A DNA stretch of 64,000 bases from Chloroflexota bacterium (GCA_016234595.1 JACRBG010000002.1:62001-126000), one strand, 5' to 3'; shown: positions 43,358 through 53,119, counted from the stretch's first letter. Notes: generated from the letters alone by a model not told the origin. A program made the numbers and translations.

Positions 43358-43779
43358 TCAGACTTAACTCCATGCAGGGTAATAAAGTTTGTTAAAAAAG
43401 GACAACCCTCAAGAATTATTTTAGCACGAGAGACAGATTTATACATCTAATCCTATTTATGATAGGTTAATTCTAGGTCATTCGCAACGGAAAAATTTAT
43501 GATGAATTTGATTATAGCCAATAATTTTTTTGAACTTTAGGACAAATGGTTTCGTAAATAAGCTATAAATCCCAGTATGAGGTTATTTTATTTGCATAAG
43601 GATAAAATTTTTGGTTGAAATCTAGGAATTTGGGATATACTTTTCAACGGTAATTTAAAGTTGCCATTGAGACACAAATTACCAGATGTCTCAGAGGAGG
43701 GGACGCACATACCAATTCCAGTAGATTTTTTGCCTCACCCATTTAAGTTAGTGCATCACTTTTCAGGAGAAAAAAACCA

Positions 43780-45366
43780 ATGAAGCGTATTAGCCTTTTG
43801 CTGGTACTCACACTTTTGGTCACTACCATCGGTGTCGGTATCGTCAGCGCCAATCAGCCCGTTGCCCAAAAAGCGGCGGCGACCCGTCAAGATGCCAACC
43901 GTTTAGTTATTGGCACCACTGACGATATTTCGTCCCTCGACCCCGCCGAAGCCTATTCCTTCCATGACTGGGAGATTCTGCGTAACGTCTCGGAAGGCTT
44001 GTTGGCATACATTCCCGGCAGCACCGAATGCGAAGCTCGTCTGGCGACTGACTTCCCTGTCAAGTCTGAAGATGGCCTGAGCTATACGTTCACACTGCGC
44101 GATGATGCCATGTTCCCAGACGGCACTGTGTTGACCCCTGAAATCTTCTCCCAGTGGGCTATGCGCAGCCTGACTTTGCAAGGGAGCGTCTATGGGTTGA
44201 TTAACTTGATCACCACCGTAGCCCCCGGCGCCGATCCAAACACCGTTGTGTTCACCCTGAGCCAACCCGATGACCTCTTTACCATCAAGATTTGCTCGAT
44301 GCCAGCCCTGTATCCCTTCCAAGAAGGCGATTTGCCGATGGACACCATCACCAATACGCCAGCCGCGTTGCATGGTGTAGGTGCTTATCAATTGGTCAGC
44401 TATACCGTTGGTGAAAATGCGACCTTCCAAGTGAACCCCAACTACTATGGCGATGCGCCTGCGTACGATGAAATTGATTTCACCTATTACGAAGACGATG
44501 CCCAATTGACCCTCGCGGTTGAAAACGGCGACATTGACATGGCTTGGCGTTCCGTGACCCCCACCGAAGTGCAGCGTTTGGCTGACAGCGAACAACTCGA
44601 TGTCATCACCCTGCCCGGTCGTATCAACTATCTGTCGTTCAATGTTCAAAAAGACCCCGTCAGCAATCTGCTGGTTCGCCGTGCTTTTGCCAAGGCGATT
44701 GACCGCGACGAAATTATTGACCGCGCCATCGGTGGTTTGGCGACCCCCATCTATAGCATGGTTCCTCCGGGCTTCATCGGGGCGACCGAAAGCTATCTTG
44801 ATCTGTACGACGTGCGCGACCTTGAAGGCGCGATTGCCGACTTGACCGAAGCTGGTTACAGCGCGGACAACAAACTGCAACTGGAACTGTGGTTCCCACC
44901 AGAACGTTATGGTGGTTGGTCAGCCGACGCGATGGCAATTGTCAAAGAACAAATTGAAGAAACTGGCTTGGTCGAAATTACCCTCCAAAGCCAAGAATGG
45001 GCCAGCTATCGCCCCGCAGCGACCGCCGGTGAATATCCATTCTTCTTCCTTGGTTGGTTCTTCGACTATCCCGATGCCGACAACTACATTGCGCCATTTG
45101 CCCGTAGCATTGACTCGGTTGGTTTGGGTATCAATCTCAATGACCCTCAAATGGACAGCTTGATTGACGCCGAACGTACCGCCGTTGGTACGGATGGCCG
45201 TGAAGAAGCGTTGGCGGCTGTGCAAGATTACTATGCCGAACAGGTCCCGACCATTCCATTGTTGGTAGGTCAAGACTATATGGTGTGGAACGTCACCCGC
45301 GTGACCAACGTCATCATCGGCGCCCCGCTGGTGCTGGAATATCGTTTGCTGCAACCCGTTCAATAA
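43780..45366 (+). CDS. Peptide ABC transporter substrate-binding protein (family 5)
   Basis: A 528-residue SBP_bac_5 family protein with an N-terminal signal peptide (ISLLLVLTLLVTTIGVGIVSA) but no lipobox Cys. Conserved parts are LVIGTTDDISSLDPAEAYSFHDWEIL, FTLRDDAMFPDGTVLTPE, and the long two-lobe SBP fold. It would bind oligopeptides or related substrates outside the membrane. Because it lacks a lipid anchor it must be held otherwise or be freely secreted. It heads the importer operon. The 420-base stretch before it (43358-43779) is AT-rich and holds no recognised gene; a GAGGAGGGG lies at 43694, too far for a ribosome binding site. Confidence 0.9.
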   Translation: MKRISLLLVLTLLVTTIGVGIVSANQPVAQKAAATRQDANRLVIGTTDDISSLDPAEAYSFHDWEILRNVSEGLLAYIPGSTECEARLATDFPVKSEDGLSYTFTLRDDAMFPDGTVLTPEIFSQWAMRSLTLQGSVYGLINLITTVAPGADPNTVVFTLSQPDDLFTIKICSMPALYPFQEGDLPMDTITNTPAALHGVGAYQLVSYTVGENATFQVNPNYYGDAPAYDEIDFTYYEDDAQLTLAVENGDIDMAWRSVTPTEVQRLADSEQLDVITLPGRINYLSFNVQKDPVSNLLVRRAFAKAIDRDEIIDRAIGGLATPIYSMVPPGFIGATESYLDLYDVRDLEGAIADLTEAGYSADNKLQLELWFPPERYGGWSADAMAIVKEQIEETGLVEITLQSQEWASYRPAATAGEYPFFFLGWFFDYPDADNYIAPFARSIDSVGLGINLNDPQMDSLIDAERTAVGTDGREEALAAVQDYYAEQVPTIPLLVGQDYMVWNVTRVTNVIIGAPLVLEYRLLQPVQ

Positions 45367-45395
45367 ACGTGTAGCAGTTTGTTAGCAGTAAGTTT

Positions 45396-45443
45396 GGGAG
45401 GGACGTGTTGGATTTTATGGTCTGGCACGCCCCTCTCTTTCTT
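45396..45443 (+). terminator. Partial terminator after the substrate-binding protein gene
   Basis: GGGAGGGACGTG (45396-45407) pairs with CACGCCCCTCTC (45426-45437) over 12 positions with one mismatch and one G-U pair, followed by TTTCTT. It probably lowers expression of the downstream importer genes relative to the binding protein. Confidence 0.7.
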
Positions 45444-45450
45444 GTATAAT
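45422..45450 (+). promoter_or_regulatory. Predicted internal promoter of the importer permease genes
   Basis: CTGGCA (45422-45427) and a perfect TATAAT (45445-45450) are separated by 17 bases. The -35 element lies in the right arm of the terminator hairpin. Transcription would start about 35 bases before the permease gene. Confidence 0.6.
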
Positions 45451-45491
45451 CTGCAAAAGTTTAAAACATTTTGAAGTAAGGTCTTATTCCT

Positions 45492-46595
45492 ATGGAACTC
45501 ACGTTTGGCACGTTATGCGGAGGCGGATTACTAATCGTCGGCCTCTTTTTACTATATGCCATCATGACAGGCAGCCGTTCGCTACGCAATTACGTTATTA
45601 CCCGCTTGTTGCTGGTATTGCCGATGATTTGGATTTTGGTCACGCTGGTTTTTGTGATGATGCGTGTCCTGCCCGGTGATCCGATTTCGACACGGCTTAA
45701 ACCCGGTACTGATCAAGCGACGCTTGACCGACTGCGTGAACGCGCTGGCTTGGATCGTCCCATTTACGAACAATATTGGGACTACCTGAATGATATTGCC
45801 CATGGCGATTTGGGCGTCTCGAATAACGTGGAGCAAGATCGTCCCGTCACTCAGATTATTGGACGACGCCTACCCGCAACTATTGAATTGGTCATGCCCG
45901 CAATCACCTTGATGTTGATATTTGGGATTGCTGCTGGAGCACTTTCGGCCAATAAACATAAGCGCACGCTTGATTATTCGTTTCGTATTACGAGTGTGGT
46001 GGCCTATGCTGTGCCGATTTTCTGGCTGGGGCTGATGCTGCAAATTGTGTTTGCACGTCAATTAGAGTTTTTGCCAGTGGCTCAGCGCATTAACCCGCGT
46101 TTTGCTAATGACTTTACCCATCGCACCAATATTTACCTGATTGACACTTTGCTTTCGGGTAATGGGCAGGCGTTCGGGGATGTTCTGAAGCATCTAGTTT
46201 TGCCAACGATCACTTTGACCATTGCGTTGATTGGGGTCTTTATTCGACTGACCCGTTCTAACATGATTGAAGTGCTGCAAGAGGATTATGTGACCGCCTC
46301 GCGCGCTAGAGGTGTGCCCGAAAGAAAAGTGGTCTATTTCCACGCCCTCCGTAACTCATTTATCCCGATTATGACCCTGATAGGTTTGCAAGTAGCGGTG
46401 CTTTTGGCCGGGGCTGTGCTGACCGAAACGACATTCTCATGGGATGGACTGGGAAAATTGCTGCGCGATGGTATTGCCCTACGTGACTATCCGGTGGTGC
46501 AAGGAACTGTGGTGGTGTTTGCCATTACGGTTGGGGTGATGAGTACCCTCACCGACATTCTCTATGCTTTTATTGATCCACGTATTCGTTTTTAG
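45492..46595 (+). CDS. Peptide ABC transporter permease, DppB/OppB type
   Basis: A 367-residue binding-protein-dependent transport permease. A hydrophobic segment at residues 8-27 precedes the usual DppB start VITRLLLVLPMIWILVTLVFVMMRVLPGDP. The EAA loop YVTASRARGVPERKVVYFHALRNSFIPIMTLIG is near the C-terminus. The extra N-terminal segment makes 7 predicted helices instead of 6. It forms the importer pore with the following permease. The next gene begins 11 bases after the stop. Confidence 0.92.
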   Translation: MELTFGTLCGGGLLIVGLFLLYAIMTGSRSLRNYVITRLLLVLPMIWILVTLVFVMMRVLPGDPISTRLKPGTDQATLDRLRERAGLDRPIYEQYWDYLNDIAHGDLGVSNNVEQDRPVTQIIGRRLPATIELVMPAITLMLIFGIAAGALSANKHKRTLDYSFRITSVVAYAVPIFWLGLMLQIVFARQLEFLPVAQRINPRFANDFTHRTNIYLIDTLLSGNGQAFGDVLKHLVLPTITLTIALIGVFIRLTRSNMIEVLQEDYVTASRARGVPERKVVYFHALRNSFIPIMTLIGLQVAVLLAGAVLTETTFSWDGLGKLLRDGIALRDYPVVQGTVVVFAITVGVMSTLTDILYAFIDPRIRF

Positions 46596-46606
46596 GATGG
46601 ACGCTT

Positions 46607-48040
46607 ATGGCAACCACGACCGTAGAGATGTATGTTAAGCCGCGTACCTCAATCATGGGGACAATCCGCAAAACGTGGCGCACATGGGGGGGTGTTAGCC
46701 TAGTCATCGCCATCATCTTAGCGATTTTGCACCTTGGTGTAAAGCTGGATGGTGCTAAAGGCTTGTTGCAAATATGGCTGGTTTTCAATGTTCTTTTTGC
46801 AACGGCTTTAATCTTGTCTAGCCAGACTGTTCGGCAGGCTCGTCGCTGGCATGGGGCCGACTGGTGGCTGGCGATGATTAGTGGGCTAATCTTGGTGTTG
46901 TTTATTATCATCGGCATTATCCCCGAATATCTTGCGCCATATGTCTATGATGTCGAAGCTGGCCCAGCACGTTTGGGGCCGCGTGAAGTGCCCGCTAATT
47001 ATATTTTGATTACACGGGTTGAACTGCCCTACGAAAACTTTGCCGATATTGGATACGACATCAATACGGGTGAACTTATTGAGCGTACCAGTAATGCCAA
47101 GAGCATCGCTGCCATTGATGAAAAAGCCAATCGTATTGTAGGCCAAGAGCGCGATACGGCTGGGATTAAGGTCGAAATTAATCGAGATGCCACTGGATTG
47201 CAGCCGATTGAAGCCCTCAATATCCTATCAACCTCCGATGTTACCGCCGATAGAGGGCGTCCTTTGGTGGCGATTGTCGGGGAAGAAAGCCAATTTAAAG
47301 ACCTTGTGTCGGAATATCCCAATTTACGGATTGTGGGTACAGTTGGCCCAGCCTATAAAGGCGGGTTTTTGTTTGGTACAAATTTATTGGGGCAAGATGT
47401 GTTTAGCCGCCTGCTCTATGGCACTCAGAATACTTTGATGATTGGCATTAGTGCCGCGATTTGTTCCTGCCTGTTGGGAATTCCATTGGGTCTTATCAGC
47501 GGGTATCTCGGTGGTATTCTTGACCGCGTGCTTTCACTGGTGATGGACAGCTTATATGCGTTCCCCGGCTTGGTGCTGGCGATTGCGATTGCAGCAGTAT
47601 TGGGGCCGGGTATAGGGAATATCATCTTGGCGATTGCGGTGATTTATGTGCCGACCTATTTCCGCTTGGTGCGTTCCCAAACGCTGGCGATTCGTGAGGT
47701 GGCGTATGTCGAGGCGGCTAAGAGTCTCGGCGCGACCAACCCAATCATTTTAATCCGCTATATATTCCCCAATGTCATTGCTTCGGTGGTGGTGATTTTC
47801 TCCATCAATGTCGCGGACGCGATTTTGACAGGGGCAGGGCTGGCCTTCCTCGGTTTGGGTTTGCCAGAGACTGTGCCAGATTGGGGTGTTGACCTCTCCA
47901 AAGGTAGTCAATTTGTGCTTGGTGGTGAGTGGTGGTTGGTGACTTTCCCCGGCCTTGCCATTGCACTTTTGACTTTGTGCTTCAGTATGTTGGGTGAAAG
48001 CCTGAGCGAAATTTTGAATCCACGTCTGAATCGGGCCTAG
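46607..48040 (+). CDS. Peptide ABC transporter permease, DppC type with large external insertion
   Basis: A 477-residue permease, about 170 longer than usual DppC. The N-terminus has two extra hydrophobic segments (residues about 25-70), a third at 85-110, then an external region from about residue 110 to 245 (VYDVEAGPARLGPREVP to LRIVGTVGPAYKGG). The standard core follows: LFGTNLLGQDVFSRLLYG, the EAA loop YVEAAKSLGATNPIILIRYIFPNV and the DppC end. The insertion may contact the substrate-binding protein or be an extra domain of unknown role. The frame is intact, with no sign of error. Confidence 0.88.
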   Translation: MATTTVEMYVKPRTSIMGTIRKTWRTWGGVSLVIAIILAILHLGVKLDGAKGLLQIWLVFNVLFATALILSSQTVRQARRWHGADWWLAMISGLILVLFIIIGIIPEYLAPYVYDVEAGPARLGPREVPANYILITRVELPYENFADIGYDINTGELIERTSNAKSIAAIDEKANRIVGQERDTAGIKVEINRDATGLQPIEALNILSTSDVTADRGRPLVAIVGEESQFKDLVSEYPNLRIVGTVGPAYKGGFLFGTNLLGQDVFSRLLYGTQNTLMIGISAAICSCLLGIPLGLISGYLGGILDRVLSLVMDSLYAFPGLVLAIAIAAVLGPGIGNIILAIAVIYVPTYFRLVRSQTLAIREVAYVEAAKSLGATNPIILIRYIFPNVIASVVVIFSINVADAILTGAGLAFLGLGLPETVPDWGVDLSKGSQFVLGGEWWLVTFPGLAIALLTLCFSMLGESLSEILNPRLNRA

Positions 48041-48052
48041 GGGGACGATACT

Positions 48053-49126
48053 ATGTCACTTTTTCAAATCGTACCTGATCGAAGTCAGGTCAATAAACAA
48101 GAAATCATCCTCTCCATCCGCGATTTAAGTGTGGAATATCAGACCCGCCGGGGGGTGTTGAGTGCCATTGATACTCTTTCACTTGACCTCTATAAAGGGG
48201 AGGTGTTAGGGCTAGTAGGGGAATCGGGTTCGGGTAAATCAACACTGGGCAAAGCGATTATGCGGATGATTCCCCAACCGGGGCGCATCACCAAAGGCCA
48301 GTTGATTTTTAAGAATCAAGATTTGATGCAGTACGATGAAAAACAGATGCGGGATGTCCGGGGCAAACAAATCAGTATGATTTTCCAAGACCCTATGACC
48401 TCGCTGAATCCCGTGCAGCGCATTGATAACCATATCATTGAGGCGATTCGGGTACATGAGCCAAGCGTCACCAAAGACGAGGCGCTATCCCGATCAGAAT
48501 CGCTGATGGAAAGATTAGGGATTGGTCGTCGGCGCTTAAACGAATATCCCCATCAGCTTTCGGGAGGGATGCGCCAACGTGTGATGATCGGGTTGGCTCT
48601 TGCATTGAAGGCCAATATTATCATTGCCGACGAAGCCACCACCTCACTAGACGTAATTGTGGAAGCACAGTTCTTGGATCTGCTGCGTGAGCTTAAAGAT
48701 GAATTCGGCTTGACGATTTTGCTGGTGACTCACAACATTGGTATCGTCGCTGAACTGGCTGATCGCGTTGCCGTGATGTATGCGGGACGCTTGGCTGAAG
48801 TTTCTAGCGTGGACGAGTTGTTCCATAATCCCAAACATCCCTATACCCAAGGCTTATTGCGCAGTGTGCCCAATATTGCGATGGATAGCCAAGACCTGTA
48901 TCGGATGGATGGGACACCGCCTAATTTGGTTATGCCCCCAAGCGGTTGCCGTTTCCATCCGCGCTGCCCACATGTGATGGATATTTGCCATCAAAAACAG
49001 CCGTGGTTGGTGCGCGTGGACGAAATTGGCGAGGGTGATGAGCAAGTCGGTGGTTATGACAAGCATCTGGCATCATGCTGGCTGCATCAAGAATATCAAG
49101 GCTCAACGCAGGCAAGGCGGTATTAA
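48053..49126 (+). CDS. Peptide ABC transporter ATP-binding protein, DppD type
   Basis: A 357-residue ABC ATPase with Walker [12 protein letters not shown], signature QLSGGMRQRVMIG, Walker B IIIADEATTSLD and the oligopeptide-importer C-terminal [14 protein letters not shown] iron-sulfur or Cys-rich motif. It powers import with the DppF-type partner. It starts 12 bases after the permease and ends 9 bases before the next gene. Confidence 0.94.
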   Translation: MSLFQIVPDRSQVNKQEIILSIRDLSVEYQTRRGVLSAIDTLSLDLYKGEVLGLVGESGSGKSTLGKAIMRMIPQPGRITKGQLIFKNQDLMQYDEKQMRDVRGKQISMIFQDPMTSLNPVQRIDNHIIEAIRVHEPSVTKDEALSRSESLMERLGIGRRRLNEYPHQLSGGMRQRVMIGLALALKANIIIADEATTSLDVIVEAQFLDLLRELKDEFGLTILLVTHNIGIVAELADRVAVMYAGRLAEVSSVDELFHNPKHPYTQGLLRSVPNIAMDSQDLYRMDGTPPNLVMPPSGCRFHPRCPHVMDICHQKQPWLVRVDEIGEGDEQVGGYDKHLASCWLHQEYQGSTQARRY

Positions 49127-49135
49127 ATAAAGTCT

Positions 49136-50212
49136 ATGAGTGACAATCTTTCTTCCGGCAGCACTATTTTACGGCTGCAAAATGTCAAAAAATACTTTCC
49201 GGTGAAACGTGACCTGCTCCAACAATTGATGCGAGTGGGAGAGCAGCAATACGTTCACGCGGTAGATGATGTCTCGTTTGAGATTGAACAGGGTAAAGTT
49301 TTTGGTTTGGTAGGTGAATCTGGCTCAGGCAAGTCCACCACCGGACGGTTGGCGGTTGGCTTGCTTGAACCAACTGAGGGTGAAGTCATTTTTGAAGATA
49401 TTCACCTAAACAAATTGAGCGGCGAAGAACTGCGGAAAATGCGCCGCTATATGCAGGTGATTTTCCAAGACCCAATGGCAAGCATGAACCCGCGTATGAC
49501 ATTGGGGGAAGGCGTTGGGCATGGCCTCAAAATTCATCATCTGGTGAATAACCAACACGAATTTCGCCACCGTGTCAGCGAGATTTTGGATAAGGTGGGG
49601 TTGACTCCCGGTGATGCCTACTTTGACCGCTATCCCCATCAGATTTCGGGTGGTCAGCGGCAGCGTGCGGTGATTGCACGGGCATTGGTGATGCAGCCGA
49701 AATTGATTTTGGCTGACGAACCCATTGCGATGGCGGATGTGTCGGTCAAGGCGGTTTTGCTGGATTTGATGGTGCAGCTTCAGCGCGAATTTGGCCTGAC
49801 CTACCTGTTTATTACCCATGATCTTGCGACGGCCAAATATATCTGCGACCGGATTGCGATTATGTATCTGGGCGAGATTATTGAGGTTGGGGACATCAAA
49901 ACGGTCTACACCAATCCGAAACACCCCTACACTGAGGCGTTGCTGGCGGCTGTGCCTGTGCCGGACCCGCGCTTCCGGCGGCCTGCCCCGATGCCACGCG
50001 GCGAAATTCCGAACGCGATTAATCCCCCCAGTGGTTGCCGTTTCCATCCGCGTTGCCCGATTGCACAGGATATTTGCAAAACAGAACACCCCCGCTTGTT
50101 GCCTGTTCCGGATCAGCCGGGGCATGTGGCGGCGTGTCATTTCCGCACCGGGGATTACATTCATCTTGATCCCGGCCCATTGATTAACACCAATGTGGCG
50201 GTTCCAAAATAA
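49136..50212 (+). CDS. Peptide ABC transporter ATP-binding protein, DppF type
   Basis: A 358-residue ABC ATPase with Walker [12 protein letters not shown], signature [13 protein letters not shown], Walker [16 protein letters not shown] (Ala/Met where TSALD is usual), and the C-terminal [14 protein letters not shown] motif. Its N-terminus [10 protein letters not shown] is that of the DppF/OppF partner. It completes the five-gene importer. A strong terminator follows at 50221. Confidence 0.94.
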   Translation: MSDNLSSGSTILRLQNVKKYFPVKRDLLQQLMRVGEQQYVHAVDDVSFEIEQGKVFGLVGESGSGKSTTGRLAVGLLEPTEGEVIFEDIHLNKLSGEELRKMRRYMQVIFQDPMASMNPRMTLGEGVGHGLKIHHLVNNQHEFRHRVSEILDKVGLTPGDAYFDRYPHQISGGQRQRAVIARALVMQPKLILADEPIAMADVSVKAVLLDLMVQLQREFGLTYLFITHDLATAKYICDRIAIMYLGEIIEVGDIKTVYTNPKHPYTEALLAAVPVPDPRFRRPAPMPRGEIPNAINPPSGCRFHPRCPIAQDICKTEHPRLLPVPDQPGHVAACHFRTGDYIHLDPGPLINTNVAVPK

Positions 50213-50220
50213 AACAATGA

Positions 50221-50254
50221 TTGAGCGTGGTCAAAAGCCGCGCTCAATTTTTTT
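50221..50254 (+). terminator. Intrinsic terminator of the importer operon
   Basis: TTGAGCG (50221-50227) pairs with CGCTCAA (50241-50247), with GG/CC extending the stem, and seven T follow (50248-50254). The T-run reaches the stop codon of the convergent PhzF gene, which ends at 50253. Confidence 0.88.
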
Positions 50255-51143
50255 ACAGCGTCAATTCACCGCGTAGAATGACAATAGCCATCCCCCCAAC
50301 CCGTATCCCTTGAATATTATCGCGCGGGCCGATGACCTCTACCCAGCCTTGGCCGGGGCGTTGCATCCAGTGGCCTTGCTCGGCAATGAAGTTAGGAGTT
50401 TCCAGCAGGCCATAATGCCATAAGTAGGCCGCCATGCCACCTGTCGCCGAACCCGTGAAAGGGTCTTCGGGCAAATCGGGCGGTGTGCCAAATTGACGAG
50501 CAAAAGTCGTGCCCACAGGGGTTATCCCTGATAGGCAAAACAGGTGCGGACTGAAAAAGTCGGATTTGGCACGGAGAGCATTGTAGGCTGGAATATCTAG
50601 TTGGGCGCGGCGCAGGGCCTCTAAATTTTGCAGGGGAATCATCAGTTGGGGTGTGCCTGTGCTGACCGTTTGAATAGGATACCCCGGTAACAAGTCCTCG
50701 ATGTCTAAGCCAAAGACAGGCATTACATCGGCGGGATTATAGGTGGCGAGGAATTTGGGAGCGGGTTGGTTCATGACAATCCGTACTAATTGACCATTTT
50801 CACTGTAGACCTCGACTCGAATTGGCCCGACTTTTAGTTCAAGTGTCAAAGTGGTCATATCGTCCGATAATTTGAAACGACTTGTATCAATCAAGGCACA
50901 GGTGGTAGCAAGTGTCGGGTGTCCAGCGAGGGGGATTTCCTCAGCAGGGGTGAAATAGCGCACTTTGAAATCACAGGTATCAGAATATAGCACAAAGGCC
51001 GTTTCAGCTTGATTGGTTTCACGAGCGATGGCCTGCATTTCGGCTTCAGTCAGGCTGTCGGCATCCAAAAGTACGGCACAGGGATTGCCATGCAGGGGCC
51101 TATCGGCAAAAGCATCCACTTGCAAAAACGGGAAACGGCGCAT
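50253..51143 (-). CDS. PhzF-family isomerase/epimerase-like protein
   Basis: A 296-residue protein of the PhzF (diaminopimelate epimerase-like) fold: the start FLQVDAFADRPLHGNPCAVLLD, the acidic NQAETAFVL with the catalytic Glu, and GHPTLATTCALI and DPFTGSATGGMAAYLWHYGL. Two similar halves are visible. Substrates vary across the family (isomerisation of trans-2,3-dihydro-3-hydroxyanthranilate in PhzF itself). No phenazine genes are near. It ends on the importer terminator and is adjacent to nfi, with a 2-base gap. Confidence 0.88.
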   Translation of the reverse strand: MRRFPFLQVDAFADRPLHGNPCAVLLDADSLTEAEMQAIARETNQAETAFVLYSDTCDFKVRYFTPAEEIPLAGHPTLATTCALIDTSRFKLSDDMTTLTLELKVGPIRVEVYSENGQLVRIVMNQPAPKFLATYNPADVMPVFGLDIEDLLPGYPIQTVSTGTPQLMIPLQNLEALRRAQLDIPAYNALRAKSDFFSPHLFCLSGITPVGTTFARQFGTPPDLPEDPFTGSATGGMAAYLWHYGLLETPNFIAEQGHWMQRPGQGWVEVIGPRDNIQGIRVGGMAIVILRGELTL

Positions 51144-51145
51144 TT

Positions 51146-51814
51146 TTAGAACTCTCCGGCGGTGTTGTGGGCGGCACGAATAGGTTCAGGCAGGCGGTAG
51201 CGGGTCGAACAGCGCAAAATCAATTCGACAGCAGTTTCGATGGTGGCATGGTTGCCGGGGGAGATATAAACGGGTTGGACATTGGTGCGGGTGCGGACTA
51301 CCATACCAATAACTTCATTATGATCTTTGTGATGCACTAGCAGTGGTGACGTGCTCCCCCGTTCAAGATCAGGTTCGGTATATTTGCCGTAGAGGTGGGT
51401 CTTGCCACAGCCCACTGTGGGCCGATCTAGCCACAAACCAATATGGGCGGCGATGCCCAATCGGCGGGGATGAGCAATGCCCATGCCATCAAAGATATAA
51501 ACATCGGGAATCAATTTTAGTTGCTGATGCGCCGCCAAAATGACCTCCCCTTCTCGAAAAGAAAGCAGGCCGGGGATGTAGGGAAATTTGGTCGGCAGGG
51601 TAGCGGTGACGGCTTCCAGAATTTCGAAGGCGGGGTAACTCAATACGACCACCGCCGCACGGCTGACATTGTTTTTAACACTGACATCCACCCCTGCGAC
51701 CATTTTTAGGTTATCGAGGTCAAGGGGGGTTGAGGTATCCACCTGCCCAGCGAGTTCTTTTTGCAAGGCAATGGCTTGGGCAGGCATTAAATCCCAGCGG
51801 TGTTGAATAGTCAT
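51146..51814 (-). CDS. nfi: Endonuclease V
   Basis: A 222-residue protein with the endonuclease V core: AGVDVSVKNN (catalytic Asp), YIPGLLSFREGEVIL (catalytic Glu), DGMGIAHPRRLGIAAHIG with the second Asp, and a VGCGKTHLYG version of the G-x-x-K-S loop. It cuts DNA or RNA one base 3' of inosine for deamination repair. It stands 2 bases upstream of the PhzF gene and 12 bases after the AAA ATPase on the same strand. Confidence 0.92.
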   Translation of the reverse strand: MTIQHRWDLMPAQAIALQKELAGQVDTSTPLDLDNLKMVAGVDVSVKNNVSRAAVVVLSYPAFEILEAVTATLPTKFPYIPGLLSFREGEVILAAHQQLKLIPDVYIFDGMGIAHPRRLGIAAHIGLWLDRPTVGCGKTHLYGKYTEPDLERGSTSPLLVHHKDHNEVIGMVVRTRTNVQPVYISPGNHATIETAVELILRCSTRYRLPEPIRAAHNTAGEF

Positions 51815-51826
51815 ATTGAAGGCCCT

Positions 51827-53062
51827 CTACCAAGCTAAATTAAATAGTTGTTCCGTGTCGGTGGTGGCGGCGGTAGTGGCCGGAATAGCCATAAATAGGA
51901 AACCGGCGAATACAGGGGGACGGATGTTATCAAACCCCATGCTGTCGGTCTCCAATAAAATCCCTTTCTGAATCAATAGGCTGACCATTGGGTTGAGGGC
52001 ATTGTAATCGGCATATTTGCCTTGATGTTTGGCGCGGGCCATCTCGAAAAGGATACGGCGCTCCCGGTTCGATAGGCTACGCCAAATCGTGTTACATTCT
52101 TCTTGGGTGGCGGGCAGGTTTAATAGGGTAGCGACCACTTGAGTATCGGACATGCCCTCGTAAATAAGATTTTTGGGCTCCCATGCCGAAAACGCCGCCC
52201 GTAACAAGCCCGCATGACCACCCGTTGCCAACATCAATTGCTCCCGAATGCCAGCAGGGGGTGGTGAATAATCTTGACGGGTGGAGAGGCGTTGAAAGGT
52301 TTGTTCAGCATCCGAGGGGCGATAGGGTAGCAGAAAATGGCGCGTATCCACAAATAAATCGAAAAAGGCCTCATATTCAACATGTAATTCATCTGGCACC
52401 ATCAGTGGCAAAATCTGACGGGCAGTGGTGATATACATAATCCGATCTTTATATTGGTCGCGCAGGCTACGCAGGCTTTGGAAAAAACGGGGGGGTAATT
52501 CACGCAGCATTTTTTCAAATTCATCAAAAATGAAAATCAGTTTGATACCATGATTGGAACCCGCAAAAATGCGATGCATCAAATCTTCCAGATAGCGGAA
52601 GGCGACGATATGGGTGTTGCTGTGGGCAGTGTCGCTGGGCCAGATTTTGTGATAGAGCGCATAGAGTGATTCGGGATGCGAGGCATCTTTGGGATTGGTG
52701 ATATGGGCCACGAGTTGGTTATCCATCACGGCTTGTAAAAGGCGGCTAGCGATGAGTTCATAGCCTGACCAACCAGAGGGCATCGCGGGGTCGAACGCAC
52801 TGGGCATTGGCTCTAATAGACTGTTAGCATCAATCCCGATAAAAATGCAATGCGATTGCTCTTGATACATTTGGTACAGATAGCGATCTTGCACGTCTTT
52901 CCGCATTAGTCGTCGGATGAAGTTGGATTTGCCGACGCTCCCTAATCCGATGATTTCCACTGATTTACCCGCGTGGATATGGCCCATTACCGCTTCCAAA
53001 TCAGCCTCGCGGAAATTGGTGCGCATTTGCGACTGGGCAGCGGGATTATTTGGATAATTCAT
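51827..53062 (-). CDS. AAA/STAND-like ATPase with C-terminal winged helix
   Basis: A 411-residue protein. Walker A is GLGSVGKSNF (residues 39-48) and Walker B is IKLIFIFDEFEKML. An arginine-rich sensor region (RQILPLMV, RHFLLPYRPSDA) and a C-terminal stretch resembling a winged helix (SNRERRILFEMARAKHQGKY) follow. It resembles MoxR- or NLP-type ATPases that act in signalling or defence, but no effector domain is fused. The start ATG 53062 has AGAAGG 6 bases upstream. It is divergent from thyX and close to nfi. Confidence 0.8.
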   Translation of the reverse strand: MNYPNNPAAQSQMRTNFREADLEAVMGHIHAGKSVEIIGLGSVGKSNFIRRLMRKDVQDRYLYQMYQEQSHCIFIGIDANSLLEPMPSAFDPAMPSGWSGYELIASRLLQAVMDNQLVAHITNPKDASHPESLYALYHKIWPSDTAHSNTHIVAFRYLEDLMHRIFAGSNHGIKLIFIFDEFEKMLRELPPRFFQSLRSLRDQYKDRIMYITTARQILPLMVPDELHVEYEAFFDLFVDTRHFLLPYRPSDAEQTFQRLSTRQDYSPPPAGIREQLMLATGGHAGLLRAAFSAWEPKNLIYEGMSDTQVVATLLNLPATQEECNTIWRSLSNRERRILFEMARAKHQGKYADYNALNPMVSLLIQKGILLETDSMGFDNIRPPVFAGFLFMAIPATTAATTDTEQLFNLAW

Positions 53063-53113
53063 GGCAACCCTTCTCATTCCAAAAAATAACACCTTTCAAA
53101 TCTCCTCTCCAAG

Positions 53114-53119
53114 TATAAT
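53114..53119 (+). promoter_or_regulatory. Candidate thyX promoter -10 box
   Basis: A perfect TATAAT at 53114-53119 lies 52 bases before the thyX start. The -35 region is weak. The reverse strand reads TATACT at nearly the same place, so the site could serve both divergent genes. Confidence 0.4.

Noticed and set aside
43358-43779. Small RNA or gene in the AT-rich gap before the binding protein gene
   Set aside because: No open frame with a start site, no terminator-like hairpin and only a poorly spaced promoter candidate (TTGAAA with TATACT at 15 bases) is seen.
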